Shown here: positions 45,504 through 56,055 of the stretch, piece by piece
Numbering within the stretch: position 1 is the first letter of the stretch
Layout of the letters: each line of letters begins with the position of its first letter
Assembly (NCBI GenBank): GCA_016873995.1
Contig: VGVR01000021.1
Span: 1 to 56,568, forward strand
Reading direction: 5' to 3'
Length of the DNA: 56,568 nucleotides
From: Gemmatimonadota bacterium
GTDB lineage: Bacteria; Gemmatimonadota; Gemmatimonadetes; Longimicrobiales; Gaopeijiaceae
The notes under the pieces: generated by a model
What the model was told of the DNA's origin: nothing
Database searches by the model: none
Seen by the model: the letters and a program-made list of their open reading frames with translations, nothing else
Translations under genes and position numbers: made by a program

Positions 45504-46280
45504 ATGAAGCTCACGTTCCTCGGCACGGGCACGTCGTTCGGCATCCCCGTGATCGGCTGCGACTGTAGGGCGTGCACTTCTCCGGACCCGCGCGACAAAC
45601 GCACCCGCTGCGGCGCGGTAGTCGAGACGACGGGCGGGCGCCTCCTCGTCGACACGCCGACCGAGCTCAGGCTCCAGCTGCTGGCGACGGGCATCAAGTC
45701 GGTCGATGCCATCTGGTTCACCCATGCGCACGCCGACCACCTGCATGGGATCGACGACGTGCGCGCATTCAGCGTGAAGCGCGGTGAGCTGGTTGGCTAC
45801 GTGGCGGCGGAGCATCGGCCGCTGCTCGAAGCGCACTTCCGCTACATCTTCGACGAAGCCATTCAGCCTCCGCCTGGTAGCTCGAAGCCGCGCCTCCGTC
45901 TCTTCCCCATCGAGTCGGGCAAGCCCGTCGACGTCATCGGCGAGTCGTTCTTGCCGATCCGCGTCCCGCACGGGGATGTGCAGGTGTACGGGTTCAGGGT
46001 CGGCGGACTCGGCTACATCGTCGACGCGAAGCTCCTGCCGGAAGAGGCGATCGTGGCCCTGCGCGGCGTCGACGTGCTCGTGTTGAACGCGCTCTGGTTC
46101 GGCAAGCCGCACGCGTCGCATCTCAACATCGAGGAGGCCATCGAGGCCTCTCGCGCGGTCGGGGCGAAGCGTACCTATCTCACCCATCTCACCCACCGTG
46201 TCACGCACCGCGAGCTGGAAGAGCGGCTCCCCATAGGCGTGTACCCTGCGTTCGACGGCCTCGTCGTCGAAGTGGATTGA
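45504..46280 (+). CDS. MBL-fold metallohydrolase, PhnP-like phosphodiesterase
   Basis: 258 residues. LTFLGTGTSFGIPVIGCDCRACTSPDPRD carries the cysteine-rich insertion typical of PhnP-like enzymes, and the HxHxDH signature is in FTHAHADHLHGIDD; later histidine and aspartate ligands are in YIVDAKLL and THLTHRVTH. Such proteins hydrolyse cyclic phosphodiesters; the specific substrate is unknown because no phosphonate genes are nearby. It sits between pyruvate kinase and phosphoglucose isomerase, with a 3-nt gap to the latter. Confidence 0.88.
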   Translation: MKLTFLGTGTSFGIPVIGCDCRACTSPDPRDKRTRCGAVVETTGGRLLVDTPTELRLQLLATGIKSVDAIWFTHAHADHLHGIDDVRAFSVKRGELVGYVAAEHRPLLEAHFRYIFDEAIQPPPGSSKPRLRLFPIESGKPVDVIGESFLPIRVPHGDVQVYGFRVGGLGYIVDAKLLPEEAIVALRGVDVLVLNALWFGKPHASHLNIEEAIEASRAVGAKRTYLTHLTHRVTHRELEERLPIGVYPAFDGLVVEVD

Positions 46281-46283
46281 CAC

Positions 46284-47687
<1,404 letters not shown>

Positions 47688-47758
47688 GCCGTAGGACCGT
47701 GGATCGCGCGTGGCGCCGACATTAAGTTGACACACGTCCGGTCGAGGAGAGGAAGAGC

Positions 47759-48184
47759 ATGAGGAACCAAGAGGAAAGCCCGTATATCGTCATAGAGCGC
47801 GACAGCGGGAGTGGCGTCGGCGCGTTCATTCTCGGCGCACTGGTAGGCGCGGGAATCGCCCTCCTCTTCGCGCCCAAGTCCGGAGCCGAGACGCAGGAGG
47901 ACATCAAGCGTCAAGCGCGCAAGCTGCGCACGGCCGCTGAGGATCGGGTACGCGAGGCCCAGCGCCAGATCGAGGAGCGCCTCGGAGAGGTGCGCGAGGG
48001 AGTGCAGACGCGCATCGACGGCGTGAAGGAGGCGGTGACTGCCGGCCGCTCGGCAGCGACGGACGCGCGGACCGATCTGGAGAAGCGTCTGCAACGCTCC
48101 AAGGCAGCCTATCGCGCGGGCGTGCAGGCGGCGCGCGAGGCGATTGCAGCCGAGAACGACGCCGAAGAGAAAGAGGCCGACTGA
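47759..48184 (+). CDS. YtxH-domain protein
   Basis: 141 residues. The N-terminal half has the YtxH-type hydrophobic segment GVGAFILGALVGAGIALLFAPKSG, followed by a long amphipathic helix of charged repeats (RKLRTAAEDRVREAQRQIEE), typical of small stress-related anchored proteins. GAGGAGAGGAAGAG lies directly upstream of the ATG. A TTGACA hexamer at 47727 has no clear -10. Possibly a membrane-stress protein; the function is unknown. Confidence 0.75.
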   Translation: MRNQEESPYIVIERDSGSGVGAFILGALVGAGIALLFAPKSGAETQEDIKRQARKLRTAAEDRVREAQRQIEERLGEVREGVQTRIDGVKEAVTAGRSAATDARTDLEKRLQRSKAAYRAGVQAAREAIAAENDAEEKEAD

Positions 48185-48266
48185 TCGAGCCGTTCAATTC
48201 GGTGCGTCCTGGGTTAGCGGACGAGGGCGCCGCGAGGGGATCGTCCCTTCGCGGCGCTTCTGCTTG

Positions 48267-49127
48267 ATGGCCACGGCGCGCGAGTTCTTCCGCCTCCTGT
48301 GGGAGAAGTTCGACGACGACGACGCGTTCTTTCTCTCCGCCGGCATCGCTTGGGGTGTGTTGTTCGCGCTGGTGCCGCTGCTCGCCCTCGGCATAGGCCT
48401 CACGGGCTTCGTGCTTTCCGAGCGCTTCGATGACCCCACACAAGCGGTGATCGCGCTGTTCGCCGGTCGGCTTCCCGAGACGGGGGCCGCGGCGAACCTC
48501 GCGGACCTGCTTCGCAACCTGGTCGCCGAGGTGATGGTCAACCGCACGGGCCTCACGGTCGTCGGTGCCATCGTCTTCGTCTGGCTCGCGACGCGGCTTT
48601 CCGGGTCGCTGCGCAGCTCGCTCTTCCGCGTGTTCGAGACGGGCGTACGACGCGGGCTCGTGCACGGCAAGCTCTACGACATCGTGGTGGTGATCGCCGG
48701 CGTGATCCTCGTCACGCTCAACCTCGGTATCACGATCGTGTTCGCAGCTATCATGGGCTTCGGCGTCGACATGCTCGGGTGGGATGCGCAGACGCTCTCG
48801 TTCGCGCAGCGCTTCCTCGGTGCCCTGATTGCGTTCGCGTCCATCTGGACGCTGTTCCTTCTCGTCTACCGGTACCTCCCTGCTCGCCGCACTCCTTGGC
48901 CCACCACCCTGGTCGCAGCCACCTTCGCGGCGCTCGCCCACGAGCTCTTGAAGTGGGCGTTCTCGTCCTACATCACCGAGCTGGCCAACTACACCTCCAC
49001 CCTCGGGAACCTCGCGACCGCGGCGATCCTCCTCCTCTGGATCTATTACGGAGCGCTGGTGTTCATCCTGGGCGGCGAGGTCGCCCACGTGTACACCATG
49101 CTGCGTGCGAGGCGAACCCAGGCGTGA
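48267..49127 (+). CDS. YihY/virulence factor BrkB family membrane protein
   Basis: 286 residues with six predicted transmembrane helices. Family features: FDDDDAFFLSAGIAWGVLFALVPLLALGIG, then YRYLPARRTPWPTTLVAATFAALAHELLKWAF and GNLATAAILLLWIYYGALVFILGGEVAHVY. It was once called ribonuclease BN in E. coli, but that activity is not associated with YihY. Start at ATG 48267, 82 nt after ytxH. Its last codons overlap the next gene by GTGA. Confidence 0.85.
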   Translation: MATAREFFRLLWEKFDDDDAFFLSAGIAWGVLFALVPLLALGIGLTGFVLSERFDDPTQAVIALFAGRLPETGAAANLADLLRNLVAEVMVNRTGLTVVGAIVFVWLATRLSGSLRSSLFRVFETGVRRGLVHGKLYDIVVVIAGVILVTLNLGITIVFAAIMGFGVDMLGWDAQTLSFAQRFLGALIAFASIWTLFLLVYRYLPARRTPWPTTLVAATFAALAHELLKWAFSSYITELANYTSTLGNLATAAILLLWIYYGALVFILGGEVAHVYTMLRARRTQA

Positions 49128-49585
49128 CTCGGGGCGAGAGCGAGAGAGTGGTCGCCAGCAATCGCAAGGCGCGCCACGAATACGAGGTCCTCGAGACCGT
49201 CGAAGCCGGCATCGAGTTGAAGGGTCCCGAGGTGAAATCGGTTCGGGCGGGTCACGTCTCCTTCCAGGACGCGCACGCTCGGGTGGAGCGGGGTCAGATC
49301 TGGCTGTACAGCCTCCATATCTCACCGTACGAGCAGGCCAATCGCTTCAATGTCGATCCGGTGCGTCCCAGGCGACTGCTCTTGAACAAACCCGAGATCC
49401 ACCGGCTCGCCGCCAAGGTCGAGGAGAAGGGGCTGACGCTGGTGCCGCTCGACGTGCACTTCACGCGGGGATATGCGAAGGTCTTGCTCGCCGTGGGGCG
49501 CGGGAAGAAGCTGCACGACAAGCGCGAGGCGCTGAAGCAGCGCGAGCAGGATCGCGAGGCGCGCCGGGCGGTGGGGGCGCGATGA
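49124..49585 (+). CDS. smpB: SsrA-binding protein SmpB
   Basis: 153 residues; binds tmRNA and enables trans-translation on stalled ribosomes. Sequence: VASNRKARHEYEVLETVEAGIELKGPEVKSVRAG, FNVDPVRPRRLLLNKPEI, FTRGYAKVLLAVGRGKKLHDKRE. The start is GTG 49124, overlapping yihY by GTGA, with GTG 49148 as a shorter alternative. The ssrA gene itself was not seen in the window. Confidence 0.93.
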   Translation: MTRGESERVVASNRKARHEYEVLETVEAGIELKGPEVKSVRAGHVSFQDAHARVERGQIWLYSLHISPYEQANRFNVDPVRPRRLLLNKPEIHRLAAKVEEKGLTLVPLDVHFTRGYAKVLLAVGRGKKLHDKREALKQREQDREARRAVGAR

Positions 49586-50889
49586 GGCCGGCAGGCCCAG
49601 TCACGCCGGCGGTCTCGACGAGGCGCTCTCGCCGAGTCCTAGGAGCGGTCGCGCTGTTCGCGTCTCTTGCGTCTTTGCCGCTCGCAGCCCAGCAGTCACC
49701 CACGCTCCGCGTGGAGCGCGGCGACGGATCGCTCACCAACGTGGTCGTCGTCACCGACCGTGGGTTCGTTGCCGTCCCGCTCTCACTCCTGGACGATCTC
49801 GGCTGGACGGTCGGCGAATCCGGCAGCGACATCACGATCGCGGTGCCGAGTCAGATGACGATCCTCCTCCGGGTCGGCTCGCCGTTCTTCCGCTGGGATG
49901 GCGTGGTGCTGCAATTCGTGGACGCGCCGTACCGGGACGGAGGGACGGTGCGGGTCCCGCTGCAGCTCCTGTCCGATTTCTTCCCGACCAGACTGCCCGA
50001 CCTATACGAGTACGACGCGGGCCGGTCGCTGCTGCGCGCGGGCGATCCCCAGCTCATCGGCGCCCGACCGAACGGGGCGCAGAACACGGGACCCGAGCCC
50101 ACGCGTGCGACGACGGCACAGCTCCCGACCGGGCTGTCACCGTACGACGGTCCGCGGGTCGTGATCATCGATCCGGGGCACGGGGGCGAGGATCCCGGAG
50201 CGATAGGTGGGCGCGGCGTCCGAGAGAAGGACGTCGCTCTGGCGATCTCGCTCGAGCTCGCCGACATCCTCCGCCGCAACACCGACCTCGAGGTGCACCT
50301 GACGCGCGACCGCGACGCCTTCGTGGATCTCTGGGAGCGCGGGCAGATCGCCACCAACCTCAAAGGCGAGCGTCCGGGGCTCTTCGTCTCGATCCACGGT
50401 AACTCGCTCACCAATCAGCGCTCCACACGGGGCTTCGAGACCTACTTCCTGTCGGAGGCCCGCACCGAGCACGAGCGGCGCGTATCCGCAATCGAAAACG
50501 CGCCCCTCTCCTACCGCGGCCAGGACGTGAGTCCCGAGGACGAGCCAGACCTCGACTTCATCCTCCGAGAGCTCAGGAACCTCGACCACCAACACTGGTC
50601 CGAACTGCTCGCCGGACTCACGCAGGAAGAGCTCGAGGAGTTCCACCCCGGGCCGAACCGGGGCGTCAAGCAGGGTGTGCTCGCCGTCCTCACCAATGCG
50701 CTCATGCCATCGGTCCTGGTCGAAGTGGGCTTCCTCTCGAACGAGGCCGAGGCGCGCCTCCTCGGTCAGGCGGACTTTCAGGAGGACACAGCCGCGGCCA
50801 TCGCGCGCGCCATCGAGCGGTTCTTCGAGCGCTATCCTACCGGAAACGGTGTCGCCCCCGGAAACGCCAACGTCAACGGCCGAAGGTGA
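49582..50889 (+). CDS. N-acetylmuramoyl-L-alanine amidase
   Basis: 435 residues with a signal peptide (VLGAVALFASLASLPLAAQ). The N-terminal 180 residues contain an AMIN-like or copper-amine-oxidase-like beta domain. The C-terminal amidase_3 domain shows VIIDPGHGGEDPGAIG, the catalytic and zinc residues in GVREKDVALAISLELAD, FVSIHGNSL and VLVEVGFLSNEAEARLL. Overlaps smpB by ATGA and pyrD by GTGA. It cleaves the peptide stem from peptidoglycan during division or remodelling. Confidence 0.9.
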   Translation: MRPAGPVTPAVSTRRSRRVLGAVALFASLASLPLAAQQSPTLRVERGDGSLTNVVVVTDRGFVAVPLSLLDDLGWTVGESGSDITIAVPSQMTILLRVGSPFFRWDGVVLQFVDAPYRDGGTVRVPLQLLSDFFPTRLPDLYEYDAGRSLLRAGDPQLIGARPNGAQNTGPEPTRATTAQLPTGLSPYDGPRVVIIDPGHGGEDPGAIGGRGVREKDVALAISLELADILRRNTDLEVHLTRDRDAFVDLWERGQIATNLKGERPGLFVSIHGNSLTNQRSTRGFETYFLSEARTEHERRVSAIENAPLSYRGQDVSPEDEPDLDFILRELRNLDHQHWSELLAGLTQEELEEFHPGPNRGVKQGVLAVLTNALMPSVLVEVGFLSNEAEARLLGQADFQEDTAAAIARAIERFFERYPTGNGVAPGNANVNGRR

Positions 50890-51797
50890 GGCTCGACCTC
50901 GAGCTGTTCGGAGTCCGATTCCAGAACCCTGTGCTGCTCGCAGCAGGTACCTGCGGCTTCGGCCAGGAGATTGCCGAAGTCGTGGACCTCGAACGTCTGG
51001 GGGGCTTCGTCACCAAGTCGGTCACCGTCGAGCCCCGCAAGGGCAACGCCGCGCCACGTGTGACGGAGTTCGCCGGAGGTATGCTCAACTCCGTCGGGCT
51101 CGCGAACCCGGGGCTGGAGAAGTCGCGTCGTGAGAAGCTTCCCTGGATCGCCGCCAACGTGAAACGTGCCCGCGTCTTCGTGAGCCTCGCGGGCCACACG
51201 GTGGAGGACTACTTCACGCTCGTCGAAGGGCTCGACGGCTGCGACGGCTTCCTCGGCTTCGAGGTGAACCTCTCCTGTCCGAATGATGCCAAGCGGGGTG
51301 GACCTCCGTTTGCGCTCGACCCCGCCGCGGTGGCCGAGATCGTCGGGGGATGCCGGAAGCGCACGCAGCGCCCGCTGCTCGCCAAGCTCGCGCCGAACGA
51401 TCCCGACTTGCCTGGCACCGTGCGGGTCGCGACCGAAGCCGGCGCCGACGGACTCACGCTGGTGAACACGATCCCGGGGATCATGCTCGAGTCGGGGTCG
51501 GGCTCGCCGATCTTGGGTGCCGGCAATGGCGGCGTGAGTGGGCCTGCGCTCTTGCCCGTCGGCCTCCGAGCCGTGAGGGAGGCGCGCGGGCAAACGAAGG
51601 TGCCGCTTGTGGGCGTGGGCGGTGTGCTCACCGCGCAGGACGCGGTAACCTACGCGCGCGCCGGCGCGTCCCTCGTGCAGATGGGCACCGCGTCGTTCGC
51701 AGATCCGAGGGCAGGCGAGCGGCTGCTGCGCGGGCTGGCGTCGTGGGGACGTGCGCACGACGTCGCGGCGTGGACCGACCTGGTTCAAGCTGCCTGA
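50886..51797 (+). CDS. pyrD: Dihydroorotate dehydrogenase (class 1)
   Basis: 303 residues; oxidises dihydroorotate to orotate in pyrimidine synthesis. FGVRFQNPVLLAAGTCGFG, VTKSVTVEPRKGN, MLNSVGLANPG, the catalytic-loop cysteine in EVNLSCPN, and a flavin site in TLVNTIPG, GGVSGPALLPVGLRAV and VPLVGVGGVLTAQDA identify a class 1 enzyme, most like the NAD-linked 1B type. Its usual partner PyrK is not in the window. Starts with GTG overlapping the amidase stop by GTGA; pyrF follows 13 nt later. Confidence 0.92.
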   Translation: MRLDLELFGVRFQNPVLLAAGTCGFGQEIAEVVDLERLGGFVTKSVTVEPRKGNAAPRVTEFAGGMLNSVGLANPGLEKSRREKLPWIAANVKRARVFVSLAGHTVEDYFTLVEGLDGCDGFLGFEVNLSCPNDAKRGGPPFALDPAAVAEIVGGCRKRTQRPLLAKLAPNDPDLPGTVRVATEAGADGLTLVNTIPGIMLESGSGSPILGAGNGGVSGPALLPVGLRAVREARGQTKVPLVGVGGVLTAQDAVTYARAGASLVQMGTASFADPRAGERLLRGLASWGRAHDVAAWTDLVQAA

Positions 51798-51810
51798 GGC
51801 GAGTCGCCCC

Positions 51811-52500
51811 GTGGCCCAGCTGATCCTCGCGCTCGACACGCCGACCGCCGACGAGGCGCTTCGTCTCGTCGATCGTATCGGCGGCGGGGCCGACTTCTAC
51901 AAGGTCGGCCTCGAGCTCTACACGCGCGCAGGACCGTCCGTGGTCGATGCGCTGCATACGCGGAAGAAGCGGGTCTTCCTCGACCTGAAGCTGCACGACA
52001 TCCCGAACACGGTGGCGGGCGCGGTGGCGGCGGCGAGCGACCTCGGCGTCGACCTACTCACGCTACACGCCGCCGGCGGACGGGCGATGCTGGAGGCTGC
52101 CCGGCAGGCGCGCCGCGGGCGTCTCGCACTGCTCGGCGTGACCGTGCTCACCTCGCTCTCGGCCGAGGATCTCGGGGTGGTGTGGGGGCGTGTGGTCACG
52201 GGTCTCACGACCGAGGTCGTCCGTCTCGCCACGACCGTGAAAGACGCGGGGCTCGCCGGGGTCGTCAGCGCGCCGGCCGAGGTCGCGTCCTTGCGGGCTC
52301 GCTTCGGAAGCGACTTCTTGCTCGTCGCTCCGGGAATCAGGCTACCCGAAAGCGAGCGCGGTGACCAAAAGCGGGTCGCCACTCCCGGCGAGGCCGTGAG
52401 GTCGGGGGCGGACTACCTGGTGGTCGGGCGGGCCGTGACCGCCGCTCCCGATCCGCTGCGCGCGCTCGATGCGGTGCACGCCGACATGGCGCGGGGCTGA
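51811..52500 (+). CDS. pyrF: Orotidine 5'-phosphate decarboxylase
   Basis: 229 residues; last step of UMP synthesis. Group I bacterial OMP decarboxylase: LILALDTPTADEALRLVDRI, FYKVGLELYTRAG, the catalytic motif in FLDLKLHDIPNTVAGA, LLTLHAAGG, and VAPGIRLPESERGDQKRVATPGEAVRSGADYLVVGRAVT at the end. The GTG at 51811 is preferred over the longer frame from 51751, which overlaps pyrD. Directly after pyrD, giving two consecutive pathway steps. Confidence 0.93.
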   Translation: MAQLILALDTPTADEALRLVDRIGGGADFYKVGLELYTRAGPSVVDALHTRKKRVFLDLKLHDIPNTVAGAVAAASDLGVDLLTLHAAGGRAMLEAARQARRGRLALLGVTVLTSLSAEDLGVVWGRVVTGLTTEVVRLATTVKDAGLAGVVSAPAEVASLRARFGSDFLLVAPGIRLPESERGDQKRVATPGEAVRSGADYLVVGRAVTAAPDPLRALDAVHADMARG

Positions 52501-52524
52501 CCGAGTCTTCTTTCGAGAGGGACG

Positions 52525-53976
52525 ATGTCGCTGAAGGTCTTCAACACCGAGGCGCGGGCCCTGGGCGCGTTCGTTCCGCTCGAGGCGGGAAAGGTGCGCG
52601 TGTACGCATGTGGGCCTACGATCTACGACCACGCGCACATCGGTAACTTCCGCACGTTTCTTTTCTTCGACGTCGTCCACCGTCATCTCGAGTGGAGCGG
52701 GTACGACGTGCGCTTCGTGATGAACCTCACCGACGTCGACGACAAGACGATCAAGGGGGCCGTGGCGGCGGGCCGGTCCGTTGCGGACTTCACGCGCCCG
52801 TTCGGTGACGCGTTTCTGAGCGACTGCAGGCGGCTAGGCATGCTAGCCGCCGACTCCTACCCGCGTGCGACCGAGTACATCCGTCAGATGGTGGACTTCG
52901 TGGCTCGGCTCATCGACAAGAAGCACGCGTACGTCGCGGAGGATGGTGCGGTGTACTTCTCGGTTGCTTCCTTCCCGCGCTACGGCCGACTCAAGGGCAT
53001 CGACACCTCGACGTTGATGGCGGGAGCGCGCGTCTCGCAGGACGAGTACGAAAAAGAAGATGCGCGCGACTTCGCGCTCTGGAAGCGCGCGGTGGCGGCG
53101 GACGAGCAGGCAAGCGCGGCTTGGGACTCTCCGTGGGGACGCGGGCGGCCCGGCTGGCATCTCGAGTGCTCCGTCATGAGCCTCACCGAGCTCGGCGACA
53201 CGCTCGACCTGCACCTAGGCGGGGAGGATCTCGTCTTCCCCCACCACGAGAACGAGATCGCACAGTCGGAGGCCTCGACCGGCAAGCAGTTCGTGCGCAA
53301 CTGGCTGCACGTGAAGCACCTCCAGGTCGAGGGTCGGAAGATGTCCAAGTCCCTCGGCAACTTCGTCACCGTCCGCCAGCTCCTCGACGAGGGGTTCGAC
53401 CCCGCGTCCATCCGTCACCAGCTGCTCTCCGCGCACTATCGGAGCGACTTGAACTTCACGCGGGACGGCCTCGATGCCTCCCGCAGCGCCGTGCAGCGCC
53501 TCGTCGACTTCGACGACCGGCTCGCTGCCGCGCCGACGGGTCCAGGCGCGGCGACGGAATTGCCGCCCGTTTCCGCGGAAACGCTCGAGGCGTTCCGCGC
53601 CGCGATGGACAACGACTTCAACACCGCGGACGCCCTCGGCGCCCTCTTCGGGATGGTCAGCCGCGTGAACGCGCTGCTCGACGCGCGGACGACCGTGCCC
53701 TCCGACGACGTGAAGTCGGTGCGAGACGCCCTCGCCTCCATGGATCGCGTGCTCGGCCTGCTCCAGTTGGCTCGCGCGGCGCGCTCGGTGGACGACTCGG
53801 TGGCCGCGTGGGTCGAAGAGCGCATCCAGGCGCGCGCCGATGCGCGCAAGCGGAAGGACTTCGCCGCCGCTGATGCGATCCGCGCCGAGATCGCGGCGCG
53901 CGGCATCGCGATCGAGGACGGCCCCGCGGGCACGAGGTGGAAGGTCACCGACGCGTCAGCGGCGCGGGTGGGGTAG
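52525..53976 (+). CDS. cysS: Cysteinyl-tRNA synthetase
   Basis: 483 residues, class I aminoacyl-tRNA synthetase. HIGH-like motif in DHAHIGNFRTFLFFDVV, FVMNLTDVDDKTI, the zinc-ligand region PGWHLECSVMS and HLGGEDLVFPHHENEIAQSEA, and KMSKSLGNFVTV. The C-terminal DALR-type helical domain ends at RWKVTDASAARVG. AGAGGGACG lies upstream of ATG 52525, 24 nt after pyrF. Confidence 0.96.
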   Translation: MSLKVFNTEARALGAFVPLEAGKVRVYACGPTIYDHAHIGNFRTFLFFDVVHRHLEWSGYDVRFVMNLTDVDDKTIKGAVAAGRSVADFTRPFGDAFLSDCRRLGMLAADSYPRATEYIRQMVDFVARLIDKKHAYVAEDGAVYFSVASFPRYGRLKGIDTSTLMAGARVSQDEYEKEDARDFALWKRAVAADEQASAAWDSPWGRGRPGWHLECSVMSLTELGDTLDLHLGGEDLVFPHHENEIAQSEASTGKQFVRNWLHVKHLQVEGRKMSKSLGNFVTVRQLLDEGFDPASIRHQLLSAHYRSDLNFTRDGLDASRSAVQRLVDFDDRLAAAPTGPGAATELPPVSAETLEAFRAAMDNDFNTADALGALFGMVSRVNALLDARTTVPSDDVKSVRDALASMDRVLGLLQLARAARSVDDSVAAWVEERIQARADARKRKDFAAADAIRAEIAARGIAIEDGPAGTRWKVTDASAARVG

Positions 53977-54009
53977 CCCGCGAGGCCTGCTCGTCCGCCT
54001 CCGCCTTCG

Positions 54010-54039
54010 TTGACCCCCGCGTCACGCGCGGGCTAACGT
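54010..54039 (+). promoter_or_regulatory. Promoter of the tRNA-Thr(UGU) gene
   Basis: TTGACC (54010-54015) followed after 18 nt by TAACGT (54034-54039), with a start expected about 54046, seven nt before the tRNA. The spacer contains the inverted repeat CCCGCG/CGCGGG. Confidence 0.5.
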
Positions 54040-54052
54040 TGGCCTCCCAGCC

Positions 54053-54125
54053 GCCGGCGTAGCTCAGCTGGTAGAGCAGCTGATTTGTAATCAGCAGGTC
54101 CGGGGTTCGAGTCCCCGCGCCGGCT
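54053..54125 (+). tRNA. tRNA-Thr (anticodon UGU)
   Basis: Acceptor stem GCCGGCG (54053-54059) pairs with CGCCGGC (54118-54124), discriminator T. D-arm AGCTCAGCTGGTAGAGCAG, anticodon loop TTTGTAA giving TGT, and T-arm GGGGTTCGAGTCCCC. No CCA is encoded. Confidence 0.95.
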
Positions 54126-54165
54126 TGGAGCGCCTCGCCACGTCACCGCTTTCAAGGAGGCCGCC

Positions 54166-55530
54166 GTGAAAGCTCTCTTGTTCTCGGTGCTGCTCGCCCT
54201 GTTCGGAGCCGTCAGCGGGTCGGCGCAGCAAGACGCGTTCATGGTGCTGGAAGGCGGCACTCTGATCGACGGAAGAGGTGGCGCGCCGATCGAAGACGCG
54301 GTGGTCGTCGTGCGTGGCGACCGCATCTGGGCCGTCGGCCGACGCGGGCAGGTGCCGATCCCGGCCGGAGCGAACGTCATCCGGACCGCAGGCCGCACGA
54401 TTCTGCCCGGCCTGATCGACATGCACCTGCACTCGTATCCGTGGAAGTTACCGATGTATCTGGCGTACGGCGTGACCACGGTGGGCGACATCCACGCCAA
54501 CACGCCGTGGATCATCGCGCAGCGCGCATTGCTCCGCAGCGGTGTCATGCAGGGGCCGCGGCTCTTCGTCTCCGGTGCACGGGTGATCGGCGGTGTCGGG
54601 GGCGCCCCGGAGCGACCGCTCGGAGACGGCTACGTCACCGACGTGGAGGAGGCGCGTCAGTACGTTCGCTACCTGGCCGCAATCGGAGTCGACATGATCA
54701 AAGTCGACGCCACGATCACTGACGAGCAATTGGTCGCGGTGATCGACGAGGCGAAGACGTTCGACCTGCCGGTGCTCGGGCACCTGCGTGACATCGACTT
54801 CGCCATGACGCACGGCATGAAGGAGATGGAGCACCTGGCGCCGTTCTACCGGGCGCAGCTGGTGCGCGAAGGGAAGCCACTTCCAGCAGCGGGGTCCGAG
54901 GAAGGCGCGGAGCTCGCGCTCGGCGTGGACACGACCAGGTTCACACCGCTGATCCAGCGGATGGTGGAACAGGAAGTGATCGTCGACATCGCGCTTTACG
55001 GCTGGATTCCGAGAGAGGTCTGGCGGGCGGCGCGGCCCGAGATCGAGGCTCTCGCGCGCGATCCGGGCGTGGTCGGATTCGTCCCGCCGGGAGAGCTGAC
55101 GGCTTGGACGAGGGATCCGGGGGAGCCCCGCGTCGGCACCGAGGTAGTCGCCTCGTTCATGCGGCAGTACATCGAGGCCGGCGGCAAGCTGCTCGTCTCG
55201 AGCGACGGGACGACGAACAGCCCGATCGTTCCGGGCTTCGCTCAACACCTCATCATGCAGGGGATGACCGTGATGGGCATTCCTGCGATGGCGACGATCC
55301 AGGGTTCGACGCTCTGGCCCGCCGAGGCGCTGCACATCGACGACGACTACGGCAGTATCGAAGTCGGCAAGGTGGCGGACTTCCTCATCGTCGAGGGCAA
55401 TCCCCTGAGCGACATCCGCGCCACGCGTAACGTCCGCATGGTCATCCAGGGCGGGAAGGTGATGGACACGACCTTCGACCCGGACTGGGTGAATCCAGTG
55501 CCGAGGCCGACGCAGTTCTCGCCGAGGTGA
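54166..55530 (+). CDS. Periplasmic amidohydrolase (imidazolonepropionase/prolidase-like)
   Basis: 454 residues with a signal peptide (LLFSVLLALFGAVSGSA). Metal-dependent TIM barrel: LEGGTLIDGRGGAPIEDAVVVVRGDRIWAVG, then the metal motif ILPGLIDMHLHSYPW, lysine region DMIKVDATITDEQL, HLRDI and histidine in EMEHLAP, SSDGTTNSP, and GSIEVGKVADFLIVEGNPLSD at the end. The substrate is unknown. AAGGAGG upstream is a good ribosome binding site. A terminator follows directly. Confidence 0.85.
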   Translation: MKALLFSVLLALFGAVSGSAQQDAFMVLEGGTLIDGRGGAPIEDAVVVVRGDRIWAVGRRGQVPIPAGANVIRTAGRTILPGLIDMHLHSYPWKLPMYLAYGVTTVGDIHANTPWIIAQRALLRSGVMQGPRLFVSGARVIGGVGGAPERPLGDGYVTDVEEARQYVRYLAAIGVDMIKVDATITDEQLVAVIDEAKTFDLPVLGHLRDIDFAMTHGMKEMEHLAPFYRAQLVREGKPLPAAGSEEGAELALGVDTTRFTPLIQRMVEQEVIVDIALYGWIPREVWRAARPEIEALARDPGVVGFVPPGELTAWTRDPGEPRVGTEVVASFMRQYIEAGGKLLVSSDGTTNSPIVPGFAQHLIMQGMTVMGIPAMATIQGSTLWPAEALHIDDDYGSIEVGKVADFLIVEGNPLSDIRATRNVRMVIQGGKVMDTTFDPDWVNPVPRPTQFSPR

Positions 55531-55549
55531 GCCGAGGGGGCTCGGTTTT
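55531..55549 (+). terminator. Terminator after the amidohydrolase gene
   Basis: Stem CCGAG / CTCGG (55532-55536 with 55541-55545), GGGG loop, then TTTTA. It starts immediately after the TGA at 55528. Short but well placed. Confidence 0.55.
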
Positions 55550-55713
55550 AGCAGCGCGCTGACTTCGAGCCCGAGGTAGTACCGCCAGAGCGGGAGCGCT
55601 GGGCAGATGCCTCCGCAGCCGACGGTGGCGCCCCACCTGGGTCAGGCGTACACTCAGTCCCGCGCAGACCGAAATCGCACCGGCTCCTGCGCCCCACTCG
55701 ACAGGGAGGACCT

Positions 55714-55878
55714 ATGTCCAAGGGATTCATGGGGTTCGCGGGCGTCGCCCTGGTCGCCTGCGCGATCGGCTATCTCGGCGGCATGAACGCCGTCACCGGG
55801 CTGGCCCGTATAGTGGCCATCGTGTCCGCCGGGTTTGCCCTGATCGCCCTCCTGGTAGGCAGAAGCGCAAGCGACTGA
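55714..55878 (+). CDS. Small two-helix membrane protein (DUF1328-like)
   Basis: 54 residues. A perfect ribosome binding site GGGAGGA lies 4 nt before the ATG. Two hydrophobic helices (GFAGVALVACAIGYLGGM and IVAIVSAGFALIALLVG) resemble the DUF1328/YtjA family, small inner-membrane proteins with a glycine-rich turn. A terminator follows. The function is unknown. Confidence 0.65.
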   Translation: MSKGFMGFAGVALVACAIGYLGGMNAVTGLARIVAIVSAGFALIALLVGRSASD

Positions 55879-55934
55879 GCGGGCTTTACGCCTCCGGAGT
55901 CGCCCACTACCTTTCTCTGCTCGTCTGCAAAACC

Positions 55935-55964
55935 GGCCACCTCAGGCGTCTGGGGTGGTCTTTT
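55935..55964 (+). terminator. Terminator after the DUF1328-like gene
   Basis: Stem CCACCTCAG / CTGGGGTGG (55937-55945 with 55950-55958, one G-T pair), loop GCGT, followed by TCTTTT. Confidence 0.7.
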
Positions 55965-56055
55965 CCAATTCCGAAGGACCTAGGTCGAAGGAGTCGGGAT
56001 AGCCGGCGAGCGCCCCCTATGACACGGCGTTGAGACGACGTTTCGGGTGCGTTGG

